Shown here one piece after another: positions 49,587 through 57,718 of a stretch of 64,000 nt of DNA. The stretch comes from Streptomyces sp. CB02058 (GTDB taxonomy: Bacteria > Actinomycetota > Actinomycetes > Streptomycetales > Streptomycetaceae): assembly GCF_001905505.1 (NCBI RefSeq), contig NZ_LIPG01000003.1:868001-932000 (forward strand), given 5' to 3'. The notes beneath the pieces are model-generated. The model had not been told where the DNA came from. It saw only the letters and a program-made list of their open reading frames with translations, and made no database searches. The position numbers were made by a program, and so were the translations under genes. The number at the start of each line of letters is the position of its first letter. Position 1 is the first letter of the stretch.

Positions 49587-49678
49587 CAGCCGTCAACACT
49601 ACCCCACCGGACCTGCGGGGGAACAGCTCGGTACAGTCCTACGGTGATCATCCGCGCCACCCACGGGAGTGTCCCCGA

Positions 49679-50089
49679 ATGAGCCGCCGACCGCGCCGGA
49701 CCGCCGGAGCGGGCCCCTCCCGTCCCACGGTGAGCGTCTGCCGGGGCTGCTGCTGCGGCACCCCGAAGATCCCCGGCGTGGACCACGCCGGGCAGCTCGC
49801 CCAGCTGCGGGAGTCCATCGGCGGGGCCGCTACGGTGCGCGCGGTGGAGTGCCTGGACGCGTGCGAGCACGGCAACGTCATCGTCGTACAGCCCTCGGCC
49901 GACGGCCGCCGCGCGGGCGGGCGCCCCGTCTGGCTCGGCCTGGTCAACGATCCGCACGCCGTCGCCGACATCGCCGCCTGGGCGGCGGACGGCGGACCCG
50001 GACTCGCGGACCCGCCGGAGATCCTGGACCTCTACGCCTTCAGCCCCTCCCGCCGCATCCGGGCCGGACTGGACGGCGAAGGGGCTTGA
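49679..50089 (+). CDS. Thioredoxin-like [2Fe-2S] ferredoxin
   Basis: A 136-residue protein. VSVCRGCCCGTPKIPGVDHAG and VECLDACEHGNVIVV carry the cysteines (C, CC, then C and C) that ligate a 2Fe-2S cluster in thioredoxin-fold ferredoxins. A role in electron transfer or cofactor metabolism is likely. The first 17 residues are basic and Pro/Arg-rich, which is longer than usual; a start near VSVCRG is possible. GGGAG is 8 bases from ATG 49679. Divergent from the riboswitch-GDT1 gene, with a shared 90-base region. Confidence 0.82.
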   Translation: MSRRPRRTAGAGPSRPTVSVCRGCCCGTPKIPGVDHAGQLAQLRESIGGAATVRAVECLDACEHGNVIVVQPSADGRRAGGRPVWLGLVNDPHAVADIAAWAADGGPGLADPPEILDLYAFSPSRRIRAGLDGEGA

Positions 50090-50163
50090 AGACCCGGAGG
50101 CGCGGCAGGAGCGGGGCGAGGAGCCGGCGGGCCCTGCCCTCGTGCCGGCGATCGGCGGGTGCT

Positions 50164-50183
50164 GAGCGGATGCGGATCCGCTC
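50164..50183. terminator. Hairpin between convergent ferredoxin and Sir2 genes
   Basis: GAGCGGAT-GCGG-ATCCGCTC is a perfect 8-bp stem with a 4-base loop, 75 bases after the ferredoxin stop. The remaining 220-base gap holds no coding region. Confidence 0.7.
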
Positions 50184-50309
50184 CGGTGCGCACGGAACAT
50201 CCCCCGGCGGAGGAGCCGTTATGGCAGGCCGAGTTCGGCGGGGCCGCGGCCACCCCGGCGAGGGCCGCGCCTGACCGTCCACCGGGCGACCGCCCGCCGA
50301 ACGGCCACC

Positions 50310-51038
50310 TCACCCCGGGTCGGCGGACAGCCGCTCCAGCAGCGCGGGCAGCGCGGTCCCGATCGGCTCGCGGACCGTCTCCTCGGCCAGTTCGTCGTAC
50401 GGCGTCGGCTCGGCGTTCACCACGATGAGCCGGGCGCCGTGCTCCACCGCGATCCCCGCCAGCGAGGCGGCCGGCTGCACCTGGAGCGTCGTACCCACCG
50501 CGATGAACACCTGGCTCGCCTTGGTGATCGCCATGGCCTCGGCCAGCACCCGGGGGTCCAGGCGCTCGCCGAACATCACCGTCGCCGACTTCAGGACGCC
50601 GCCGCAGACCGCGCACGGCGGGTCCGTCTCGCCGGCCTCGACCCGGGCCAGGGCCTCCGCCATCGCCGACCGGGCATGGCACCGGGTGCAGACCACCTCG
50701 CGTGCCGTGCCGTGGAGTTCGACGACCTTGCGGGCGGACAGACCGGCCAGTTGGTGCAGCCCGTCGACGTTCTGGGTGATCACGCGGACCGGAGTCCCGG
50801 ACCGCTCCAGCGCGGCCACCGCACGATGCGCCGCGTTCGGCTCGGCGGCCCAGGTCGCGCTGGCGCGCCGCATCTGCCAGGAACGGCGCCGGATCTCCGG
50901 ATCGGACATGTAGAAGTCGTACGTGACGAGCTTCTCCGCCTCCGGGTCCTTCCTCCAGAGCCCCTGGGGCCCGCGGTAGTCGGGGATGCCGGAGTCCGTG
51001 GAGATGCCGGCGCCGCTGAGGATCGCGACGAGAGTCAT
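50310..51038 (-). CDS. NAD-dependent protein deacylase, Sir2 family
   Basis: A 242-residue sirtuin. LSGAGISTDSGIPDYRG binds NAD, TQNVDGLH is conserved, and the catalytic His is in VELHGT. Zinc is held by CTRC and CAVC. It removes acetyl or acyl groups from lysines with NAD, regulating metabolic enzymes. The length fits class III/U bacterial sirtuins. It is divergent from the small VapB-like gene. Confidence 0.93.
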   Translation of the reverse strand: MTLVAILSGAGISTDSGIPDYRGPQGLWRKDPEAEKLVTYDFYMSDPEIRRRSWQMRRASATWAAEPNAAHRAVAALERSGTPVRVITQNVDGLHQLAGLSARKVVELHGTAREVVCTRCHARSAMAEALARVEAGETDPPCAVCGGVLKSATVMFGERLDPRVLAEAMAITKASQVFIAVGTTLQVQPAASLAGIAVEHGARLIVVNAEPTPYDELAEETVREPIGTALPALLERLSADPG

Positions 51039-51072
51039 GCCCCGAGCCTACGGACGGGCCGGTCCCGCGGCG

Positions 51073-51101
51073 ATGACATTTCCACGGGCACCCCATAGGG
51101 T
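51073..51101 (+). promoter_or_regulatory. Leaderless promoter of the VapB-like gene
   Basis: ATGACA (51073-51078) and TAGGGT (51096-51101) are separated by 17 bases, and the ATG follows 7 bases later at 51109 with no Shine-Dalgarno, so the mRNA is probably leaderless. Confidence 0.6.
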
Positions 51102-51108
51102 CCGGGCC

Positions 51109-51309
51109 ATGGCCACAGTGAACGTCAGTCTGGACGCGGAACTCGTCGTCGAGGTCATGGTGCTCGCGGGCGTGGGGAATCCGCAGGACGCCGTCGAACT
51201 CGTCGTACGCGACTACATCGCCCGCGGCCACCGCACCGAGGCGCGCGCCGCCGGACAGGACGACGCGCGCCGGGAGGCCGACGCCAGGCCGCAGGACCCC
51301 CAGGGCTGA
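51109..51309 (+). CDS. Small VapB/DUF2191-like protein
   Basis: A 66-residue protein beginning MATVNVSLDAELVVEVM, a strand and then helices (NPQDAVELVVRDYIARG) as in ribbon-helix-helix VapB-type antitoxins. The C-terminal half is Arg/Asp-rich. No toxin gene follows, so it may be an orphan or a repressor with another role. It is convergent with the NUDIX gene with only 4 bases between stops. Confidence 0.6.
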   Translation: MATVNVSLDAELVVEVMVLAGVGNPQDAVELVVRDYIARGHRTEARAAGQDDARREADARPQDPQG

Positions 51310-51313
51310 TCCC

Positions 51314-51808
51314 TCACCCCGCGACCGGGGCGCCGTCCACCAGCTCCGCCGGTCCGTCCCCGGAGTCCAGCACCTCCAGCGCCGCCCGGACGCGCAGCCC
51401 GAGCCGGCCGGGCAGGTGAGCGTCGAGGCCGGCGCGGTCCACCAGCTTCCAGGAGAGGAGCTCGTCCTCCTGGAGACGGATCGCGTCGAACCGCTCCTGG
51501 GGGAGCACGCCACCGTCGTAGACGTACGCGACGATCGGCGGACGCGCCTCGCCGCGCGTCCAGTCGACGGCGAGCAGCCGGCCCGGCGCCAGGTCGAGGC
51601 CGATCTCCTCCGCGGTCTCCCTCCGTGCCGCCTGCCGGGGGCTCTCGCCGTCGTCGGACTCGATGGTGCCGCCGGGCAGCGTCCATCCCTCGCGGTAGTT
51701 GGGCTCGACGAGCAGGATCCGCCCCCGCTCGTCCCGGAAGAGGGTGGCGGCTCCGGCGAGTACCCGGGGGAGCCCTGCGATGTACGTGGCGTAGTCAGAG
51801 GTGGTCAC
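51314..51808 (-). CDS. NUDIX hydrolase
   Basis: A 164-residue NUDIX protein. The signature is GGTIESDDGESPRQAARRE followed by TAEEIG; it matches Gx5Ex7REUXEEXGU but with two extra residues before the first Glu. It hydrolyses nucleoside-diphosphate-linked compounds with Mg2+; the substrate is unknown. GTG at 51808 is preferred because TACGCT, a -10-like element, lies 6 bases upstream without a Shine-Dalgarno, implying leaderless mRNA. Confidence 0.82.
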   Translation of the reverse strand: MTTSDYATYIAGLPRVLAGAATLFRDERGRILLVEPNYREGWTLPGGTIESDDGESPRQAARRETAEEIGLDLAPGRLLAVDWTRGEARPPIVAYVYDGGVLPQERFDAIRLQEDELLSWKLVDRAGLDAHLPGRLGLRVRAALEVLDSGDGPAELVDGAPVAG

Positions 51809-51921
51809 GGAGGCAGCGTAGGGGCCGTTCCCCCGGTTTCGGACAGCCATGGGCAGATCAGGGGTGGTCCGGATAAGGTCGGGGCGGCGCGACTGCCTGT
51901 TCGAAAGCAAAGGGATGCAAG

Positions 51922-53055
51922 GTGACGGACGGAGCAGCGATGGAGACCGCCCACGTGCTGGTGGCGGCGGACAAGTTCAAGGGCTCGCTCACGGCCGTGC
52001 AGGTCGCGGAGCGGGTGACGGCCGGGCTCCGGCGCGTCGTCCCCGGCGTACGGGTCGAGACCCTGCCCGTCGCGGACGGCGGCGACGGCACGGTCGCGGC
52101 GGCTGTGGCCGCCGGATTCGAGCGCCGCGAGGCGCGGGTGACCGGCCCCCTGGGGACCCCCGTCACCGCGGCCTACGCGGTGCGGGACACGACCGCCGTG
52201 GTGGAGATGGCCGAGGCCTCGGGCCTCCAGCATCTGCCCACGGGGGAGTTCGCTCCGCTCACCGCGACCACGTACGGCTCGGGCGAACTGCTGACCGCGG
52301 CGCTCGACGCGGGTGCCCGCACCATCGTGTTCGGTGTCGGCGGCAGCGCCACCACGGACGGCGGCGCGGGCATGCTCGCCGCACTCGGGGCGCGCTTCCT
52401 GGACCGGGACGGCAAGCCCGTCGGCCCCGGCGGCGGAGCGCTCGCGGAGCTGGCCGAGGCCGACCTGTCGGGGCTCGACCCCCGGCTCTCGGACGTCGAC
52501 CTGATCCTGGCCAGCGACGTGGACAACCCGCTGACCGGCCCGAAGGGCGCGCCCGAGGTCTACGGGCGGCAGAAGGGCGCCACCGAGGACGACATCGCGG
52601 TCCTCGACGCGGCGCTCACCCACTACGCGTCCCTGCTGGGACCCGAGACGGCCGAACTGCCCGGCGCGGGCGCTGCCGGAGGCATCGGTTACGGGGCGCT
52701 CGTCGCCCTGGGCGCACGCTTCCGGCCCGGCATCGAGGTGATGCTCGACGTCCTGGGCTTCGCCCCCGCGCTGGCCAGGGCCACGCTCGTCATCACCGGT
52801 GAGGGATCGCTCGACGAGCAGACGCTGCACGGCAAGGCCCCCGCGGGCGTCGCCGCCGCCGCACGCGCGGCGGGCGTCGAAGCGGTCGCCGTCTGCGGAC
52901 GCCTCGCGCTGCCCCCGGAGGCTCTGGGGAAGGCGGGCATCCGGCGGGCCTACGCCCTGACCGCGCTGGAACCCGACCCGGCCGTCTGCATGGCCCAGGC
53001 CGGCCCCCTCCTGGAACGCGCTGCCGAGGAGATCGCCCGGGACTTCCTGTCCTGA
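51922..53055 (+). CDS. Glycerate kinase
   Basis: A 377-residue GarK/GlxK-type glycerate kinase that phosphorylates D-glycerate with ATP. Typical segments are AADKFKGSLTAVQVAERV, LPVADGGDGT, FGVGGSATTDGGAGML and the C-terminal TGEGSLDEQTLHGKAPAG. GTG at 51922 has AAAGGGA 6 bases upstream. Divergent from NUDIX; a hairpin terminator follows at 53115-53150. Confidence 0.92.
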   Translation: MTDGAAMETAHVLVAADKFKGSLTAVQVAERVTAGLRRVVPGVRVETLPVADGGDGTVAAAVAAGFERREARVTGPLGTPVTAAYAVRDTTAVVEMAEASGLQHLPTGEFAPLTATTYGSGELLTAALDAGARTIVFGVGGSATTDGGAGMLAALGARFLDRDGKPVGPGGGALAELAEADLSGLDPRLSDVDLILASDVDNPLTGPKGAPEVYGRQKGATEDDIAVLDAALTHYASLLGPETAELPGAGAAGGIGYGALVALGARFRPGIEVMLDVLGFAPALARATLVITGEGSLDEQTLHGKAPAGVAAAARAAGVEAVAVCGRLALPPEALGKAGIRRAYALTALEPDPAVCMAQAGPLLERAAEEIARDFLS

Positions 53056-53114
53056 TCCTCCCTTGACGCACCGTCATGGGGAGTCCCCCGCGTTCCCCCG
53101 GGGAGTTGCCCCGC

Positions 53115-53150
53115 GTGAGGGGAAGGCACCAGGTGCTGCCTTCCCCTCAC
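53115..53150. terminator. Bidirectional terminator after glycerate kinase
   Basis: A 14-bp stem (53115-53128 with 53137-53150) closes an 8-base loop, between glycerate kinase and the convergent regulator gene. Confidence 0.85.
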
Positions 53151-53201
53151 GACGGCCGGAGCGCCGCTCGCCGCCCTCCCCTCGTGACGGTGCGGCACCC
53201 C

Positions 53202-53924
53202 TCACGCCTGCGGCGCCGTCAGCCTGAACGCGTCCAGAGCCAGCGTCATCTCGATCAGCTCCCGCGGTCGGGTCAGCGACCGCGAGGTCAGCCGCTCCAG
53301 CCGCCGCAGACGGTTGAGCACGGTGTTCCGGTGGCAGTAGAGCCGGCCCGCGGCCCGCCCGGCGGACCCTTCGCACTCCAGCCACGCCTCCAGGGTCCGC
53401 ACCAGCAGCGCCCGGTCCGCCGGGTCCAGCGCCAGCAGGGGCCCGAAGACGTCCGACACCAGCCGGGCCGACAGCTCGGGCTGGCTCACCACCAGTGCCG
53501 CGGGCAGCCGCTCCTCCAGCCGTACGATCCCCGTCGTGCCCGGCGGGCAGGTCAGCAGGGCCACCTCGGCCAGCCGGCGGGCCGTCCCCAGCTCCGCGAG
53601 GCCCTCCGCCACGGGACCGATCCCGCCGGGGCCGGGACACCACCGCACCAGCAGCGCGGCGAGCCCCGCCGGATCGCGGTCACCCAGCGCGACGACCACG
53701 ATCTCGCGGTCGCCCCGTCTGCGCCGGATGAACCGCAGCCCGTCCGCGTCCATCGCCGCGCCCGCCGTCCCTCCGCCTCCGTCCCGCAGCACCGCCACGG
53801 CGTAACGGCCCCGCTCGGGGAGGCCGAGACCGCTCGCCGCGCGTGCCGCGAGGTCCGGCTCGGACCGGCCCTCCAGCAGGGCGTCGAGCAGCGCCCGGCC
53901 CTGCTCGTCACTGCGCCCCCGCAT
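53202..53924 (-). CDS. PucR/CdaR-type transcriptional regulator
   Basis: A 240-residue protein with a C-terminal PucR helix-turn-helix (RLYCHRNTVLNRLRRLERLTSRSL, about residues 193-216) but only a short effector domain (about 150 residues) compared with PucR. It is divergent from livF, so it probably regulates the livFGHMJ operon. ATG at 53924 has GGAG 7 bases upstream; ATG 53957 is possible but lacks a ribosome site. Confidence 0.82.
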   Translation of the reverse strand: MRGRSDEQGRALLDALLEGRSEPDLAARAASGLGLPERGRYAVAVLRDGGGGTAGAAMDADGLRFIRRRRGDREIVVVALGDRDPAGLAALLVRWCPGPGGIGPVAEGLAELGTARRLAEVALLTCPPGTTGIVRLEERLPAALVVSQPELSARLVSDVFGPLLALDPADRALLVRTLEAWLECEGSAGRAAGRLYCHRNTVLNRLRRLERLTSRSLTRPRELIEMTLALDAFRLTAPQA

Positions 53925-54140
53925 CGCTTCGCTCCGTTCCGCGGCCTGGCCGCCCATGGCTGGTGAGGATGCCACCGGCCGCGCCGGAGGCGACAGCCCA
54001 TGCCCTCCCTCTGTGCGCGCGCACAACGGGGCCCTTCGAAGACTGGTCACCCGCAGCGATTGCGCCCGGGACCGTGGACGCGCGCCGCGCCCGCTGCTGG
54101 TCTGTGGCACCACAACGACCAGTCGGAAGGAGGAGGACGC

Positions 54141-54938
54141 ATGGCAACGCTCGAGATCCGCGAACTGTCCGTGGGCTACGGCCCGGTACGGGCACTGCGC
54201 GACGTCTCCGTCGACGTGCCGGCCGGCGCGATCACCGCTGTACTCGGTGGCAACGGCGCCGGCAAGACCACGCTGCTGCGGGCCGTGTCGCGGACCCTCG
54301 GCTTCCACCGCGGGACGGGCACGGGCACCATCCGCTTCGACGGCCGCCCCCTGGACGGGCTCCGGCCCGCCCAGGTGGTGGCCGCGGGAGTGATCCAGGT
54401 GCCGGAAGGGCGGCAGGTGTTCGCCCGGATGACGGTGGCGGACAATCTGCGGGCGGGCGCCCTCGGGGCACGCGGCGGACGCAAGGAGACCGCCGCCGCC
54501 CTCCGGCGCGTACACGAGCTGTTCCCCGTGCTCGCCCAGCGCGCGCACCAGCGGGCCGGCCTGCTGTCCGGCGGTGAGCAGCAGATGCTGGCGATGGGCA
54601 GGGCCCTGATGGCCGCGCCCCGCCTGCTGCTGCTGGACGAGCCGTCCCTCGGGCTCGCACCGCTGATGGCGGCGAAGATCGCCGAGACGATCCAGGAGAT
54701 CAACGCGGGCGGCACCTCCGTCATGCTCGTGGAGCAGAACGCGGCCATCGCGCTGCGCCTCGCCTCGACCGCGTACGTCCTGGACGTCGGCGAGGTCGCG
54801 CTCGACGGTCCCGCCGACGAGCTCGCCGCCTCCGACGAGGTGCGCCGCCGCTATCTCGGTGTCGTCGACGAGACGGCCGCCGAGGACGCGGCCCAGGCGG
54901 AAGGCGTCACCCGCAGCCTGAGCAGGTGGTCCGCGTGA
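54141..54938 (+). CDS. livF: Branched-chain amino-acid-type ABC transporter ATPase LivF
   Basis: A 265-residue ATPase with Walker A GGNGAGKT, the Q-loop region GVIQVPEGRQVFARMTV, signature LSGGEQQML and Walker B LLLLDEP. The LivF hallmark is PEGR(Q/H)VF. The C-terminus carries an extra acidic and basic tail. GGAAGGAGGAGG lies close upstream of ATG 54141. First gene of the operon livF-G-H-M-J, an order with the binding-protein gene last. Confidence 0.93.
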   Translation: MATLEIRELSVGYGPVRALRDVSVDVPAGAITAVLGGNGAGKTTLLRAVSRTLGFHRGTGTGTIRFDGRPLDGLRPAQVVAAGVIQVPEGRQVFARMTVADNLRAGALGARGGRKETAAALRRVHELFPVLAQRAHQRAGLLSGGEQQMLAMGRALMAAPRLLLLDEPSLGLAPLMAAKIAETIQEINAGGTSVMLVEQNAAIALRLASTAYVLDVGEVALDGPADELAASDEVRRRYLGVVDETAAEDAAQAEGVTRSLSRWSA

Positions 54939-55711
54939 CGACCTCCCCGGCCCCTCTCTCCGTGCGCGACGTGACCGTGCGCTTCGCCGGGCTCACCGCG
55001 CTCGACGCGGTGTCCTTCACCGTCGAACCGGGCAGTGTCCACGCGGTCATCGGCCCCAACGGCGCGGGCAAGTCCACCACCTTCAACGTGCTCTCCGGCG
55101 TCTACCGCGCCACCTCGGGCAGCGTTCACCTGGGTTCGACCGAACTCACCGGTCTCGCCCCGCACGAGATCGCCGGCCTCGGCGTGGCCCGCACCTTCCA
55201 GAACCTGGCCCTGCCACCGCACGCCACCGTCGCCGAGAGCCTCATGCTCGGCCGGCACCGGCTCACCCGCGCCGGATTCGTGGCCTCGGGACTGCGGCTG
55301 CCCTCCGCGACCCGCGAGGCGCAACGGCATCTCGAACGGGTGCGGGAGATAGCCGAGTTCATCGGTCTGGACAAGGAACTCGACTTCCCCGCAGGCGCGC
55401 TGCCGTACGGCAAGCAGAAGCTCGTCGAGCTCGGCCGCGCCCTGTGCATGGAGCCCGAGGTCCTGCTCCTCGACGAGCCCATCGCGGGCATGACCGCCGA
55501 CGAGCGCCGCCGCACCGCGGCCGTCGTCGCCGGTGTGCGCGACAGCCTCGGCATCTCGATCGTCATGGTCGAACACGACATGGGGGTGGTGATGCGGCTC
55601 GCGGACGCCGTGACCGTACTCGACTTCGGACGCAGGATCGCGGGCGGGACGCCCGCCGAGGTCCAGAACGACCCGGCCGTGGTGCAGGCCTACCTGGGAG
55701 CACAGGAATGA
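54935..55711 (+). CDS. livG: Branched-chain amino-acid-type ABC transporter ATPase LivG
   Basis: A 258-residue ATPase with Walker A GPNGAGKS, the LivG motif GLGVARTFQNLALPPHATV and Walker B VLLLDEP; the signature loop is PYGKQKLVELGRAL. GTG at 54935 overlaps the livF stop (GTGA). Partner of LivF. Confidence 0.93.
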   Translation: MTTSPAPLSVRDVTVRFAGLTALDAVSFTVEPGSVHAVIGPNGAGKSTTFNVLSGVYRATSGSVHLGSTELTGLAPHEIAGLGVARTFQNLALPPHATVAESLMLGRHRLTRAGFVASGLRLPSATREAQRHLERVREIAEFIGLDKELDFPAGALPYGKQKLVELGRALCMEPEVLLLDEPIAGMTADERRRTAAVVAGVRDSLGISIVMVEHDMGVVMRLADAVTVLDFGRRIAGGTPAEVQNDPAVVQAYLGAQE

Positions 55712-56598
55712 CCACCTTCATCGAACTCCTCCTCGGCGGCCTGTCCATCGGCTCGGTCTACGCACTGATCGCGCTGGGCTTCGTCGTGATCTTCAAGGCG
55801 ACCGAGGTCGTCAACTTCGCCCACGCCTCCCTGCTCCTGGCGGGCGGCTACGTCACCGCCGTGCTCCACGACGACATCGGCTTCTGGCCGGCGCTCGGCG
55901 TCGGGATCGCGGGCGCGGCCGTCGTCGGTTCGGCGGTCGAGTTCTTCGTGATGCGCCGCTACCGGGGGAGCGACCAGAGCGTCCTGGCCATCGTCACCAT
56001 CGGCGTCGACATCCTTCTGACCACCGAACTCGTCCGGCGCATGGGCACGGACGTCATGTCGCTGGGCGACCCGTGGGGCGACGACGTCGTCACCATCGGG
56101 GGTGTCACCCTCGCCGAGACACGCATCGCGGCGTTCCTCGTCGCCGGGCTGCTCATCACGGTGTTCCTGCTCGCCTTCCGCTTCACCTCGTGGGGCGTCT
56201 CCATGCGGGCGGCGGCCGAGAATCCGCAGACCGCCGCGCTGATGGGCATCCGGCTCGGCCGGGTCTCCCTCTCCGCCTGGGCGGTCGCCGGAGCACTCGC
56301 CGCGGTCGCCGCGCTCTTCCTCACGGTGTTCCCGACCCCGGGCCTCGAACGGGCCACCTCCCTCGCCGCGCTCAAGGCCTTCCCCGCCGCGATCCTCGGC
56401 GGCCTCGACTCGACGACCGGGGCGCTCGTCGGAGGACTCGTCGTCGGTGTCACCGAGTCACTCGCCACCGGCTATCAGAGCGACCTCTCCTTCCTCGGAC
56501 GCGGCATCGGAGACCTCGCGCCGTACCTGGTGATGGTGGTCGTGCTGCTCGTCCGGCCGGCGGGACTCTTCGGTACGAAGGAGCTGTCCCGTGTCTGA
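55708..56598 (+). CDS. livH: Branched-chain amino-acid-type ABC permease LivH
   Basis: A 296-residue permease with about eight membrane segments. The N-terminal LSIGSVYALIALGFVVIFKATEVVNFAH and the segment SMRAAAENPQTAALMGI are LivH features. The start overlaps livG (ATGA). Confidence 0.93.
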   Translation: MTTFIELLLGGLSIGSVYALIALGFVVIFKATEVVNFAHASLLLAGGYVTAVLHDDIGFWPALGVGIAGAAVVGSAVEFFVMRRYRGSDQSVLAIVTIGVDILLTTELVRRMGTDVMSLGDPWGDDVVTIGGVTLAETRIAAFLVAGLLITVFLLAFRFTSWGVSMRAAAENPQTAALMGIRLGRVSLSAWAVAGALAAVAALFLTVFPTPGLERATSLAALKAFPAAILGGLDSTTGALVGGLVVGVTESLATGYQSDLSFLGRGIGDLAPYLVMVVVLLVRPAGLFGTKELSRV

Positions 56599-57718
56599 AG
56601 CCACCAAGGACACCGCCGCCCCCGCACCCGCAGGGGCGGTACCCGCCACCGGGAGCCCGTACGCCGCACGGCTGCGACGCCCCGCCCCCTACCTCTGGCT
56701 CGCGGGCTCCGTCCTGCTCCTGCTCCTCCCGTTCTACCTGGACCGGTTCTGGCTCCAGGCAGGGCTGTTCGCGATGGCCGCCGCGATCGGGGCGATCGGG
56801 CTCAACCTGCTCACCGGCTCCACCGGCCAGCTCTCCATGGGCCACGCGTTCTTCCTCGCGGTCGGCGCCTACGGCTACTGCATCCTGGCGGGGGAGAGCA
56901 GCACGGAGAACGGGCACGCGATCACCGGACTCGGCCTGCCCACCTGGCTCGCGGCCATCCTGGCCGTGCTCCTGGCGGGCGCCGCGGGCGGACTCTTCAG
57001 TCCCATCGCTGGGCGGCTGAGCGGCGCGTACCTCGGCATCGCCACACTCGCGCTGATCTTCATCGGCCAGCACGTGCTGTTCAACGCGGGCTCGCTCACC
57101 GGCGGCTTCAACGGCCGCCCCGTGCCGCCCCTCTCACTGTTCGGGTTCACCTTCGACGACGCCGAAGTGGTCGTGGCAGCGGTGCCCTTCCAGTCGTCCG
57201 AGAAGCTCTGGTACCTGGCACTCGCCGCGCTCCTGGCCAGCGGGCTCTTCGCCCGCGGGGTGCTGCGCGGCAGGCCCGGCCGGGCGCTGAACGCCATCCG
57301 GGACCACCGGATCGCGGCAGGCGTGATGGGCGTGCCCGTCGCCCGCTACCGGGCCGGTGTCTTCGTCCTGTCCTCGATGTACGCGGGCCTCGCGGGCGTC
57401 CTGCTCGCGCTGGTCTTCCAGCGGACCGTGCCCGAGTACTTCGGCATGATCCTGTCCCTCGAATACCTCGCCATGATCGTCATCGGCGGGCTGGGCAGCG
57501 TGGCGGGAGCCGTCATCGGCGCCGCGTTCGTCTCGCTGCTCCCGCAGGTGCTCACCCACTACAGCGACTCCCTCCCCCTGGTGTCCGCCCCTGGTACGGG
57601 CGGCATCGCACCGGGCGAGGCGTCCCGCTATCTGTACGGCGCCGCGGTCGTCGCGGTCGTCCTGTTCCTGCCCGGCGGCATTGCGCGTCTGAAGACTCCA
57701 GGGGAGAAGAAGAAATGA
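56591..57718 (+). CDS. livM: Branched-chain amino-acid-type ABC permease LivM
   Basis: A 375-residue permease. It has GLNLLTGSTGQLSMGHAFFLAVGAY and GRALNAIRDHRIAAGVMGV, the LivM hallmarks, and about ten membrane segments. GTG at 56591 overlaps the livH end by 8 bases, with AAGGAG 7 bases upstream. The C-terminus includes a lysine-rich tail (KTPGEKKK). Confidence 0.93.
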   Translation: MSEATKDTAAPAPAGAVPATGSPYAARLRRPAPYLWLAGSVLLLLLPFYLDRFWLQAGLFAMAAAIGAIGLNLLTGSTGQLSMGHAFFLAVGAYGYCILAGESSTENGHAITGLGLPTWLAAILAVLLAGAAGGLFSPIAGRLSGAYLGIATLALIFIGQHVLFNAGSLTGGFNGRPVPPLSLFGFTFDDAEVVVAAVPFQSSEKLWYLALAALLASGLFARGVLRGRPGRALNAIRDHRIAAGVMGVPVARYRAGVFVLSSMYAGLAGVLLALVFQRTVPEYFGMILSLEYLAMIVIGGLGSVAGAVIGAAFVSLLPQVLTHYSDSLPLVSAPGTGGIAPGEASRYLYGAAVVAVVLFLPGGIARLKTPGEKKK

